Assembly: GCA_037144255.1 (NCBI GenBank)
Contig: JBAWXE010000012.1
Span: 1-43,216 of the forward strand
Direction: 5' to 3'
Source: JBAWXE01 sp037144255
GTDB lineage: Bacteria > Bacteroidota > Bacteroidia > Chitinophagales > Chitinophagaceae
DNA length: 43,216 nt
The notes beneath the pieces were generated by a model, which worked only from the letters and a program-made list of their open reading frames with translations, did no database searches and had not been told where the DNA came from. The position numbers and the translations under genes are program-made. Within the stretch, counting starts at the first letter, position 1; every line of letters starts with the position of its first letter. Below are positions 8,882 through 17,541 of the stretch, piece by piece.

Positions 8882-11245
8882 TTATTGTTTGATAATGTTT
8901 CCGGTATATAAGTTTGAACTACTTACTATACGGTAGAAATATACGCCTGTAGGTAAGGTAGAAATATTCACTTTGTTAGCAATGTTATAGAGAGATTGAG
9001 TTTGTACCAGTCTGCCATCAGCAGCGTACAAACTCAGTGTCATATTCTCTGTGTTTTCCTTTGGTATTACGATTGTCCATTCGTTGTGTGCAGGGTTAGG
9101 ATACATGTATATCTCATTTTTATTGTCATGTACACCTGCTATTGATGAACTTTGAACATTAGTAGTAACAAATCCTGTTCCACCACCATTGAGATTTGTA
9201 GTGAGCATATGCGCCAGCATGATATTGCCTACGTTGGAAGATGACCATACGGAAGCAGAAGCAGTAGTGCCATAACTATATATACTGAAATTGCCGGCAG
9301 TAGCACCAGTAAAGCCTGTAGCAGGACAAGGACTAACAGTATTACTATTCAGTTTATACATATAGATATTGGAGTTGGCTATTGTGCCTGGGAAAGTACC
9401 ATCCAGATCATTTACATCAGTGGTCATGTAAGGGAACATTACCTCTACGGCTGTAGTAGGTTGTGTTATAGGCGTAATACCCCAATAATGACGCATAGAA
9501 TAATTGTAATTCTGTAAACCAGGTATACCTGTAGGGAAGATCGTATTTACACCCAAATTGCTACCATATCCTGCAACTGTGCTGTCCATAACTACAAAAC
9601 CTGTACTATCAAGATTGCCAATATCATTACCATTCTTTTTGAGCATGAGTATCAAAGTATCGTCACTTTGGGAAGCGGTATTGTTATCGTACCAATAGTA
9701 AGTAATATTGGTTGTAAGGTCTGTACACTCGCGATTGGCTAATAGTTTTCTGGTTGCTTTTCTGTAAGCACTATCAGGGTTGTAAGTAGGTAAACATGAA
9801 ACATGGCTGAGCTTATATTTGATAGTGTCTCTAGGTTGAGGGCCGAAACCATTACTGAAGTTAATACCTGTTGCTACCAGATGGCAATAACTCATGATGG
9901 TACCACCACCTACAGGTTGTGCAGGAGTTGGTATTACACATGACCCTTCCATAGAACCGGTAGGATTTGCAGCTGTAGGATACACTGCATAACAACCATC
10001 TATACCTGTATTTCTAGCAGGAGGATTCCAATAACAACCATGAGTATGTGGAGAGCCTACATTATGCCCCATTTCATGCGTTGTCACTTCTACATCCCAA
10101 CTATAATTAGGGAAATTGCTAATAGAAGAAGCCATTACATTGCAAAACGCGAATGGACCATAATATTGTGGACCAGAAACATTACCGCTACATACTGAAG
10201 ATAGCCAAGCTACACCGCCCATACCATTAACGCCGCAGCATGCATAGCTTTTACTGCTGGAATACATCAAGATAGCAATATTAGCACCGCCGATATTGTT
10301 CAATTGTGTTTGACCGAATTGTTTCAGGAAAGTTTGTGATGTGGTAGATGCACCTGTAGATATACCATCATACACATCTGAAGTTGTATTTGTTTGAATC
10401 GCTTTCAGACTGATCAGGAAACCATCGTTTCTGTATAAAGTAGCTTGGTTATTGAATAGAGAGGTAAAGAAATTATTGACACTTGTTACACTACTGGCTC
10501 TTCTTAAATAGGTACCATATGGTACTACTTCAAAGACAGTCACTTCTTTACAGTTGTCATAAACTTTGTTATTAGGTACTGCGGATGTTATTTTTTCTGC
10601 AAGACTGGCGTAGTCAGGTAGTTCATCGGAAGCGCATTTAGGCGCTAATTCTTTATGCAATAGGTCTGCATCATTATACATGATATAGTGTGCATTATGT
10701 TCCATACCATTTGGCAACATGGTATTGGGTACAATTACATAGTTGCCCACTCCAGGTATAGAGAACATACCATATATCTCATCATTGAAGAAGGAAAAGG
10801 CAGCAACAGAGCCCGGAATCCCATTTACAACACCACTGTAGTACAAGCCCGGAATATATGCATAATCTGCAGTAACGCCATTGGCAAGAGTCTGAGTTTT
10901 AAAATCGTTTGTAAAATAGTCGTATCTGGCAAGATCTATTGTAAAATTCCCACCATCTTCTTTAGGTAATACTACTTGTATAGCTCTGTTTTTCTGAGCC
11001 ATGAACTCTGCCAGTTGGCCAAATTCTAATGTGAAGGTTTGTACTTTAGATACATTCGTCAATAATTGAGTTTGGTCAAATTGTTTATCACTTAACCATA
11101 AATTGTTTACTGGTACAAATTTGATATCTCTTTGCACACGCTGAATAAATGCTTCTAGAGGCGTTATTGCAAATAGTGTATTGCTGCACAGTAGCAATGC
11201 TACAAAAACGGTACACGAAATTTTGTAAATAGAGATCTTCCTCAT
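8882..11245 (-). CDS. Secreted M12B (reprolysin)-like zinc metalloprotease with T9SS sorting domain
   Basis: This 787-residue exported protease has an N-terminal signal peptide (residues 1-26, ending LFAI). The zinc site HEMGHNVGSPH is at residues 390-400, a full HExxHxxGxxH metzincin motif followed by THGCYW. GGTIMSYCH downstream supplies the Met-turn. This arrangement fits reprolysin/ADAM-like (M12B) enzymes found in Bacteroidota. The last 80 or so residues (YMYPNPAHNEW, LYAADGRLV, LPTGVYFYRIV) form a type A T9SS C-terminal sorting domain, so it should cross the outer membrane and be released or anchored at the surface. The N-terminal 200 residues look like a propeptide-type region. It shares a terminator with the converging dehydrogenase gene. 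Confidence 0.88.
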   Translation of the reverse strand: MRKISIYKISCTVFVALLLCSNTLFAITPLEAFIQRVQRDIKFVPVNNLWLSDKQFDQTQLLTNVSKVQTFTLEFGQLAEFMAQKNRAIQVVLPKEDGGNFTIDLARYDYFTNDFKTQTLANGVTADYAYIPGLYYSGVVNGIPGSVAAFSFFNDEIYGMFSIPGVGNYVIVPNTMLPNGMEHNAHYIMYNDADLLHKELAPKCASDELPDYASLAEKITSAVPNNKVYDNCKEVTVFEVVPYGTYLRRASSVTSVNNFFTSLFNNQATLYRNDGFLISLKAIQTNTTSDVYDGISTGASTTSQTFLKQFGQTQLNNIGGANIAILMYSSSKSYACCGVNGMGGVAWLSSVCSGNVSGPQYYGPFAFCNVMASSISNFPNYSWDVEVTTHEMGHNVGSPHTHGCYWNPPARNTGIDGCYAVYPTAANPTGSMEGSCVIPTPAQPVGGGTIMSYCHLVATGINFSNGFGPQPRDTIKYKLSHVSCLPTYNPDSAYRKATRKLLANRECTDLTTNITYYWYDNNTASQSDDTLILMLKKNGNDIGNLDSTGFVVMDSTVAGYGSNLGVNTIFPTGIPGLQNYNYSMRHYWGITPITQPTTAVEVMFPYMTTDVNDLDGTFPGTIANSNIYMYKLNSNTVSPCPATGFTGATAGNFSIYSYGTTASASVWSSSNVGNIMLAHMLTTNLNGGGTGFVTTNVQSSSIAGVHDNKNEIYMYPNPAHNEWTIVIPKENTENMTLSLYAADGRLVQTQSLYNIANKVNISTLPTGVYFYRIVSSSNLYTGNIIKQ

Positions 11246-11498
11246 TTTGATTGAAGTTATAAACTAATTAGACATGTTTTATTAAGTAAAAGTTTGTTTT
11301 ATAATGGTTTGTTTAACAAAACTGCGCTTAAAGCATTAATATAATATGTCTAATATAGGATTTTTATACTAATTATTATATTTAAAAGTTAAATATGTTA
11401 TAGAATATCTAAGAATACAATCTGTGTTAAACTTTTTATTGCTTACTTAGTCTATATTAATATTGATAATCAATTAATTAACTCAAAACTAAAAAAAC

Positions 11499-11705
11499 AT
11501 GAAAAAGGGAATTATTGCAGCAATGATGTTGATGATATTGTGCTTCGTAACAGTAGATAGATCTTATGCAGCTAGTTTTGGTCCTCGTGGTCATCATATG
11601 CATCATGGACACCATAGCCATCACGGTCATCATCGTCTCCACAAAAAGAAAATGAAGGAGACACCTGCTACAAAAGTAGAGTCTGCTACTATCAAGCCTA
11701 ATTAA
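11499..11705 (+). CDS. Small exported histidine-rich protein
   Basis: This 68-residue protein has a clear signal peptide (residues 1-25, ending SYAAS). The mature part has about 43 residues, with a dense histidine block at roughly residues 32-48 (HHMHHGHHSHHGHHRLH), then a lysine-rich KKKMK segment and a Thr/Ser/Lys tail. The repeated HH-G/S spacing suggests binding of nickel, zinc or copper in the periplasm. That is inference from composition, as in other His-rich metal-buffering miniproteins. The gene stands alone, with a 253-base AT-rich gap before it (11246-11498) in which I see no clean promoter box, and its own terminator after it. I do not recognise a named family. Confidence 0.7.
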   Translation: MKKGIIAAMMLMILCFVTVDRSYAASFGPRGHHMHHGHHSHHGHHRLHKKKMKETPATKVESATIKPN

Positions 11706-11724
11706 TAATAACTGAATGAATTGT

Positions 11725-11760
11725 ATCTCCTTTCTCTGAAAAGAGGAAGGAGATTTTTTT
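11725..11760 (+). terminator. Intrinsic terminator of the His-rich gene
   Basis: A 12-bp stem with one G-T wobble (arms 11725-11736 and 11743-11754) is followed by seven or more T residues. It ends the plus-strand transcript just before the converging methyltransferase stop. Confidence 0.8.
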
Positions 11761-12251
11761 TACTGGATAAGTATTTTATTTTCCTCTCGTAAACGTACAC
11801 TGAGCATTAAGGCATTGAGTAGAGAGAAAATAATAGCTGTGTAATATAAATGGAATACAAGGGGTATAGCTGCCAATTCACATACTACTATGATATAGTT
11901 AGGGTGTTTAACATATTTATAGGCTCCTTTTTTTACTAAGGCAGTATTAGGGATACGAAATATTTTTGTGTTCCAATAATTACCTAGAGAACCAATTACC
12001 CATGCTTTTGTTAATATGAGTATTATGCAAACTATCAGGAAGGGTGTGTCTATTGTCTTGTCTGGTATGGCGTTGTACTCTATTATCATTGATACGAAGA
12101 ACAGTGTATGCATTAGTACTATAACGGGATAATGAGCTTTACCATATTCTATAGCACCATTTTTTAATAACCATTTTTCATTTCGCTTAGCTATCAGTAA
12201 TTCTGATAATCGTTGCAAAATGATAAATGATAAAAAGGCAGTAAAGAGCAT
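11760..12251 (-). CDS. Isoprenylcysteine carboxyl methyltransferase (ICMT)-like membrane methyltransferase
   Basis: This 163-residue integral membrane protein has about four to five hydrophobic segments. The C-terminal half carries the ICMT/phospholipid methyltransferase signature: GAYKYVKHPNYIIVVCELAAIPL, and later RLREENKIL with the glutamate pair typical of the SAM-binding tail. It begins 4 bases after the type III PKS gene, so the two are surely co-transcribed. In other bacteria an ICMT-like enzyme beside a type III PKS (for example the Bacillus bpsA-bpsB pair) methylates the alkylpyrone or related product, so an O-methylation role is the best inference. Protein methylation is the alternative but less likely in this context. 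Confidence 0.82.
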   Translation of the reverse strand: MLFTAFLSFIILQRLSELLIAKRNEKWLLKNGAIEYGKAHYPVIVLMHTLFFVSMIIEYNAIPDKTIDTPFLIVCIILILTKAWVIGSLGNYWNTKIFRIPNTALVKKGAYKYVKHPNYIIVVCELAAIPLVFHLYYTAIIFSLLNALMLSVRLREENKILIQ

Positions 12252-12255
12252 ATAA

Positions 12256-13311
12256 TTATTGTTTATTCATGGATAATAAGACCATTTCACTAGAAAAGCC
12301 AGGTCCCATTGCAAGCATTAACCCGTATCCATTCTCAAAGCCACGGGTAAAGAATCGTTCCAGTACATATAGTACGGTAGAACTAGACATATTACCGTAA
12401 GCGTTCATCGTTTCTCTAGTGTTCTTTAGAAAGTCTGTTTGGATACCCAATGCATCTGAGTAAGCCCCTAGTACTTTTTTACCCCCAGGGTGAAAAATGA
12501 AATTCTTTATATCGCTGAGGTCTATATGGTATTTGGATAAAAAGTTGAGTATATCTGCTTTGATATATTTATTGATGAAAGTAGGGATGTCTTTGGAGAA
12601 TAACACTTTAAAGCCGGTATCAAGAAATTCCCAACCCATCACGTCCAGCGAGTTGTAATAAAGTTTACTACTGGAGCCAAGTATCTTTATATCATTGCCT
12701 GTATGATTATCTCCTTTTACAATACATGCGGCAATGCCGTCTGAGAATAAGCTGGAAGCTATGAAATTACTTTTACTATAATCGTTTTTCAGAAAGGTGA
12801 GGGTGCATAATTCTACTGCTACCAGTAATACTATAGCATCGGGGTTAGCTTTTGCCATTAGATTCGCTTTAGCTACGCCGCCTACGCCCCCTGCACACCC
12901 CAAACCCCAGACTGGAGTGCGATTAATATATGGTGAAAGACGCATCTCGTTGATAATAAGTGCATCTAAGCTAGGTGTAGCAAGCCCGGTAGTAGAAACA
13001 AATATGATATCAGTAATGTCTTCCTTATGTATTTTGGCAGATTTGATGCAAGCTTCAATAGCTTGTATCGAATACTTAAGTGCACAATGTATATATTCTT
13101 TGTTATGCTCTTCAAAGTCTCTATGAATAACATAATAGTCTAATGGTTGGCAAAAATTTCTGGAGACGATCTCTGTATTGTCAAATGCACTAATCAGCCT
13201 TTGCACTTGTGGGAAATCAGCTGAGAACATATCAGCAGCATGCTTCTTTAATTCCTGTTGAGCAATTTTATAAGGAAGATCTATTTTGGCAACAGCTGCT
13301 ATTAATGACAT
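12256..13311 (-). CDS. Type III polyketide synthase (chalcone/stilbene synthase family)
   Basis: This 351-residue homodimeric-type enzyme condenses malonyl-CoA units onto a CoA starter to build alkylpyrones or alkylresorcinols. The catalytic triad is visible: Cys139 in WGLGCAGGVGG, His274 in FIFHPGGKKV and Asn307 in NAYGNMSSST. The closing GPGFSSEMVLL motif of the family is also present. Length is normal. It heads a two-gene operon with the ICMT-like gene 4 bases downstream, and its promoter must lie in 13312-13378, downstream of the DUF885 terminator, where no consensus box is obvious. The product is probably a lipid-like polyketide associated with membranes, but starter and chain length cannot be read from the sequence. 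Confidence 0.92.
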   Translation of the reverse strand: MSLIAAVAKIDLPYKIAQQELKKHAADMFSADFPQVQRLISAFDNTEIVSRNFCQPLDYYVIHRDFEEHNKEYIHCALKYSIQAIEACIKSAKIHKEDITDIIFVSTTGLATPSLDALIINEMRLSPYINRTPVWGLGCAGGVGGVAKANLMAKANPDAIVLLVAVELCTLTFLKNDYSKSNFIASSLFSDGIAACIVKGDNHTGNDIKILGSSSKLYYNSLDVMGWEFLDTGFKVLFSKDIPTFINKYIKADILNFLSKYHIDLSDIKNFIFHPGGKKVLGAYSDALGIQTDFLKNTRETMNAYGNMSSSTVLYVLERFFTRGFENGYGLMLAMGPGFSSEMVLLSMNKQ

Positions 13312-13378
13312 AATGGATAATATATGGTTATATACACGTGGTATTAGTAAGTTACGAAGTATTCAGGGATTTAGTTGT

Positions 13379-13411
13379 AAAAAAATAGCCTCACATACCC
13401 TGTGAGGCTAT
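13379..13411 (-). terminator. Intrinsic terminator of the DUF885 gene
   Basis: An 11-bp perfect stem (arms 13385-13395 and 13401-13411, loop TACCC) has an A-run on its left, which is a T-run on the minus strand. It lies 23 bases past the DUF885 stop and separates that gene from the PKS operon. Confidence 0.85.
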
Positions 13412-13434
13412 TACTTGGTATACTTTGAATATTA

Positions 13435-15195
13435 TTAATTTTTTTCCTGCTGCATCAATTGTTTAATGTATTTGACCGGTGCGCTGCCATAGCTTAAGAA
13501 TTTCTCATGGAATTTCTTAAGGTCGAAATGCTCTTTCTGTTTGTTTTTGAGTTCTTCGCGCCATTCGTATATTTCTGTAAATCCTGTAAAGTAGCAACAT
13601 AATTGTACCTGTGTTACAGATACGCGTTTCCATTTCCCTTCAGCTTCTGCTTGTTGTTGGAATGCATCATTTACCAGCAAATTGATGGCTTCTTCCTTAC
13701 TCATATTCTTAGCATGTACACTGTAATCAAGGATCGTATTGCAAGTTGAACGCATGTTCCATTTGTAATACATCAACCACATCTCAGGCGATGCTTCTTT
13801 GCCATCAGGTATATCGCTACCATAACCACTTTCCAACATCATACGTTCTGTATACACAGCCCAACCTTCTATCATTGCACCATTACCTAAAATTGATTTG
13901 ATAATACTTGGAGATTGATTTGAATACACTAACTGTGTATAATGTCCGGGTATTGCCTCGTGTATATTTAAGATCTGAAGAATGTAGTGGTTGTATTCTC
14001 TCAAATAGCTTTCTGCTTTGTCTGCGGGCCATCCTGACAATGTACCTACATTGTAATAGGTATTGCCATTTTTATCGTAAGGGCCTGGGGCAGATATGGA
14101 AGCGCCAGCTACACCTGCCATGTATGCAGGTTCTTTACGTACTACTAATGGCTTAGATGGGTCTATATAGATTAGGTCTTTCTTATTGATGAATGCAATG
14201 AGTTTAGGTATTTGTTGTTCGATGGCTGATTGGAATGAATCAGGTTGTACATGATTTATAGACAGTGTATCTATCATTTGTTTAATTGCTACCAACTTAT
14301 TTTCCGGCATAGCCTTAGTCCCAAAGTATTTAGGCCACAATTGCTTAGTGATGTTGTACATCTTAGTATGCAATTCATTTTTATGTTGTACAGCTTTGTC
14401 ATATATCTGGTCGGCAGTGTAGGCTGACTGGATATCATACTCAAACTTCTTAGCATAGAGTTCTTTCCCCAAGCGGAAATCGCGTGGATGATCATTCTTT
14501 AGGTTCTTCAGCCATTCTGCATAATCCTTGATAACTGCTATTACTTCTTGTGCACGATCATTGATCTGTGCTTTGGTATTAGTGTCTAGATGAGATTTTT
14601 GAAGGGCATCTTTCAGATCATCTGTAAATACAGAGATACCGCCCAGGTTTTGCTCTATGCCTAGTTGTGTATGTGCTAGTGTTGGGTTCTTGATGTTCTT
14701 TTTAGCTGCTTCATAATATGCATGCACATTGGCCATTCTCAGGTAAAAATTATGCAGCCGCACATCCAGTGAATCGTAATTGTTTGTCAGCATTTCTGCA
14801 AAACTGCCGGATACGTTGTACCCACTTGGGTCCCACTCGTATGTTTTCTCTTGTTCTATAGACCATACAGTAGATTTCAACTGATTGTCTATCAGGTAAT
14901 AGTCTGTTTTATTATTGTCCGATAAAGTGGCAATATCAAAACTCTTTAGTGAATCTTGCTGAGCTTTGCAGAAAGCCAGTTCTTTGGCTCTTTGTGCATC
15001 GTCTGGTACTATCAGTATACTATCATACTTATGATAACCCTGACCACTGGCCCAGCCTGGGTACATTTTCCATAAGGCTTCTATGAAAATAGCCTTATAA
15101 TTATCAAAACGTTTATTGGTATCCATACCCGATGGTTTACATCCAAAGGCAATAATAGCGATACCTACTATAAGAGCATAGACTGTTTTTTTCAT
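13435..15195 (-). CDS. DUF885-family lipoprotein, putative metal-dependent peptidase
   Basis: This 586-residue protein begins with a lipoprotein signal (MKKTVYALIVGIAIIAFGC, acylated Cys19), so it is anchored in an envelope membrane. The body matches the DUF885 family: the conserved HEAIPGHYTQ motif near the C-terminal third, followed by EGWAVYTERMMLE, both typical of a gluzincin-like zinc site. The family is thought to contain carboxypeptidase-like enzymes, and the exact activity is not established. The ATG at 15195 is chosen because an in-frame TTG at 15219 lies inside a -7 promoter box and the lipobox sits correctly only from the ATG. It ends at a clear terminator and appears to be a single-gene transcript. 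Confidence 0.85.
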   Translation of the reverse strand: MKKTVYALIVGIAIIAFGCKPSGMDTNKRFDNYKAIFIEALWKMYPGWASGQGYHKYDSILIVPDDAQRAKELAFCKAQQDSLKSFDIATLSDNNKTDYYLIDNQLKSTVWSIEQEKTYEWDPSGYNVSGSFAEMLTNNYDSLDVRLHNFYLRMANVHAYYEAAKKNIKNPTLAHTQLGIEQNLGGISVFTDDLKDALQKSHLDTNTKAQINDRAQEVIAVIKDYAEWLKNLKNDHPRDFRLGKELYAKKFEYDIQSAYTADQIYDKAVQHKNELHTKMYNITKQLWPKYFGTKAMPENKLVAIKQMIDTLSINHVQPDSFQSAIEQQIPKLIAFINKKDLIYIDPSKPLVVRKEPAYMAGVAGASISAPGPYDKNGNTYYNVGTLSGWPADKAESYLREYNHYILQILNIHEAIPGHYTQLVYSNQSPSIIKSILGNGAMIEGWAVYTERMMLESGYGSDIPDGKEASPEMWLMYYKWNMRSTCNTILDYSVHAKNMSKEEAINLLVNDAFQQQAEAEGKWKRVSVTQVQLCCYFTGFTEIYEWREELKNKQKEHFDLKKFHEKFLSYGSAPVKYIKQLMQQEKN

Positions 15196-15216
15196 AACTG
15201 TTTTCTTAGATTGGAA

Positions 15217-15224
15217 CAAACTTA
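15217..15224 (-). promoter_or_regulatory. TAnnTTTG -7 box for the DUF885 gene
   Basis: On the minus strand this reads TAAGTTTG. Transcription would start near 15211, giving a leader of about 16 bases to the ATG at 15195. This decides the start codon in favour of the ATG over the in-frame TTG at 15219. No -33 TTTG is evident. Confidence 0.5.
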
Positions 15225-15382
15225 ATATTTGTTGGCTTAATATAAGGGGTGAAAAACAGGGTAGGTATTACTTTAGTTTCCTATATATGCTTGCATTGTT
15301 TATATACTTTTCGATTTTACTATTCTCTAAATCATTTTTTTAATCGCTCTAAATTAATATCTTCATTTTTAAAATAACTAAT

Positions 15383-17050
15383 ATGCTTTCTGACATCGAA
15401 ATATCAAGAGCCACGAAACTCAAACCCATTGCAGAGATTGCAAAAAAGATAGGAATCAACGAGGATGACCTTATTCCTTATGGTAAATACAAGGCAAAAG
15501 TGCCACTTACTTATCTGAATGAAGCTAAGATCAAAACCAGTAATCTGATATTGGTTACAGCTATTACGCCTAATAAGGCAGGTGTAGGTAAAACAGTTAC
15601 AAGTGTGGCACTATCATTAGGCCTTAACTATATTGGTAAGAAGGCGGCTGTGGCATTAAGAGAGCCTAGCCTTGGTCCATGCTTTGGTATGAAGGGTGGT
15701 GCAGCTGGTGGTGGATATTCTCAGGTATTACCTATGGAGGAGATCAACCTACACTTTACAGGCGATTTTCATGCTATCACATGTGCTAACAATATGATAG
15801 CAGCATTATTGGATAACTATCAATATCAGAATCGTAATACAGCTCTTGCACTGGATCGTATAGTATGGAGACGTGTATTAGATGTGAATGATCGTTCGCT
15901 GAGAAATGTAGTAACAGGCCTAGGTGGTAATGCGAATGGCTTACCTACAGAAGCAGGTTTTGATATCACACCTGCATCAGAGATTATGGCACTATTATGC
16001 TTATCAGCTGATTTTGATGATCTGCAAAGACGTATCGAGAATATAGTATTGGGTTATATGGCTGATAAGAAGCCATTTACTGTAAAAGATCTGGGAGTAG
16101 CAGAGGCTATCACTGTATTGTTGAAAGATGCATTGTTGCCTAATCTGGTTCAGACTACTGAACATACACCTGCTTTTGTACATGGGGGCCCTTTTGCCAA
16201 TATAGCACATGGTTGTAATTCTATTCTTGCTACCAAAATGGCTTTGAGCTGCAACGACTATGTAGTTACAGAATCTGGTTTTGGTAGCGATCTGGGTGCA
16301 GAGAAATTCCTGGATATTAAATGTCGCGTAACAGGCTTGCGCCCTAAGGCTACTGTAATAGTAGTAACAACAGGTGCTCTGAAATTACATGGTGGTGTAG
16401 TTGCTACGGAACTTACCAAACCAAATTTGGATGCAATGGTTGCTGGTTTGCCAAACTTGCAAAGACATATTCAGAACATGAAGAACTTTGGCCAGAGTGT
16501 GATTGTGTCATTCAATCAATTCCACTATGATGCAGCTGACGAGGTAAAATACCTGACCGACTGGTGTGAGAAAGAAGGTGTGGTATTTGCTATTAATAAT
16601 GGTTTCGTAAAGGGTGGAGAAGGTGCAGCTGCATTAGCTCAAAAAGTAGCTGATGTGATAGAAAAGAACCCATCTAAGGATATCAATTTTACATACGAAC
16701 TGGAAGATAGCATAAAGAGCAAGATCGAAAAGATAGCTACCAAGATATACCGTGCCGGTAATGTTACTTTCAGTGGCCCTGCCAGTAGCAAACTGAAACA
16801 ATATGAAACTCTGGGCTGGGGTAAACTGCCGGTTTGTATAGCTAAGACACAATACTCATTCAGCGATAATGAGAAGAATGTAAATGCCCCCGAAGGCTTT
16901 ACTATCAATATCCGTGATCTGGTTATAAACGCCGGTGCGGGATTTATTGTAGCTGTAGCCGGTGAGATCATGCGTATGCCGGGATTACCAAAAGACCCTC
17001 AGGCTATGAGGATCAAACTGGTAAACGGAGAAATAGAAGGGCTGAGTTAG
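15383..17050 (+). CDS. fhs: Formate-tetrahydrofolate ligase
   Basis: This 555-residue cytoplasmic enzyme joins formate to tetrahydrofolate using ATP, producing 10-formyl-THF for purine and formyl-methionine synthesis. Signatures are complete: the ATP loop TPNKAGVGKT (residues 62-71), then REPSLGPCFGMKGGAAGGGYSQV, NLHFTGDFHAIT and the later VTESGFGSDLGAEKF. Length is normal for the family. It stands alone, between the divergent DUF885 gene and a YCII-like gene, and ends at a strong terminator. No recognisable folate riboswitch is present in the 160-base leader. Together with metF at 36.3 kb it marks one-carbon metabolism in this window. Confidence 0.97.
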   Translation: MLSDIEISRATKLKPIAEIAKKIGINEDDLIPYGKYKAKVPLTYLNEAKIKTSNLILVTAITPNKAGVGKTVTSVALSLGLNYIGKKAAVALREPSLGPCFGMKGGAAGGGYSQVLPMEEINLHFTGDFHAITCANNMIAALLDNYQYQNRNTALALDRIVWRRVLDVNDRSLRNVVTGLGGNANGLPTEAGFDITPASEIMALLCLSADFDDLQRRIENIVLGYMADKKPFTVKDLGVAEAITVLLKDALLPNLVQTTEHTPAFVHGGPFANIAHGCNSILATKMALSCNDYVVTESGFGSDLGAEKFLDIKCRVTGLRPKATVIVVTTGALKLHGGVVATELTKPNLDAMVAGLPNLQRHIQNMKNFGQSVIVSFNQFHYDAADEVKYLTDWCEKEGVVFAINNGFVKGGEGAAALAQKVADVIEKNPSKDINFTYELEDSIKSKIEKIATKIYRAGNVTFSGPASSKLKQYETLGWGKLPVCIAKTQYSFSDNEKNVNAPEGFTINIRDLVINAGAGFIVAVAGEIMRMPGLPKDPQAMRIKLVNGEIEGLS

Positions 17051-17073
17051 TCTTTTTAATATTTAATATTCCT

Positions 17074-17106
17074 TGCCCTATACAGCATGCTGTATAGGGC
17101 ATTTTT
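17074..17106 (+). terminator. Intrinsic terminator of fhs
   Basis: A 14-bp perfect palindrome (17074-17087 with 17088-17101; the folded loop takes the central bases) is followed by a run of T. It lies 23 bases past the fhs stop. Confidence 0.85.
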
Positions 17107-17148
17107 ATGTAAATTTAATTATCTCCAATACTCATAAAACCAACTGGT

Positions 17149-17529
17149 ATGAAAGAATACATGTTACTCATTCGTAATGATGGTGACAATAAGGCTCATT
17201 TTTCTGCTGAGCAGCATCAACAATTTCTGAAAGCATGTGAAGTATATATAGCAGAACTGAAACAAAGCAATCAGCTCATAAGCGCACAGCCACTGATAAG
17301 AGAGGGTAAGATGATATCAGGTACTGTAGATGCATTTAACGAAGGCCCATATAATCCTACATCTGAAATAATGGTAGGCTATTATCACATACTTGCCAAG
17401 GATATGGACGAAGCCATCAGTATAGCCAAACGCAATCCCGAGTTTGCCTTTGGTCCACTGGCTAAGATAGAAGTGCGCCCTATAAAAATGAAAGAGGAAT
17501 CAACATCGTATGTATATCCTAAGGGATAG
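17149..17529 (+). CDS. YCII-related (DGPF-type) small protein
   Basis: This 126-residue soluble protein begins MKEYMLLIRND, the usual opening of the YCII/DGPF domain. It continues with a helix, a central GKMISGTVDAFNEGPYNPTSEIMVGYYHI segment and the ending helix DEAISIAKRNPEFAFGPLAKIEVRPI. This ferredoxin-like fold is often found beside ECF sigma factors, but none is adjacent here. Its molecular role is unknown in most species. The stop lies 12 bases from the stop of the converging repeat protein, and no terminator is visible between them. Confidence 0.8.
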   Translation: MKEYMLLIRNDGDNKAHFSAEQHQQFLKACEVYIAELKQSNQLISAQPLIREGKMISGTVDAFNEGPYNPTSEIMVGYYHILAKDMDEAISIAKRNPEFAFGPLAKIEVRPIKMKEESTSYVYPKG

Positions 17530-17541
17530 CGTATTAGATTT

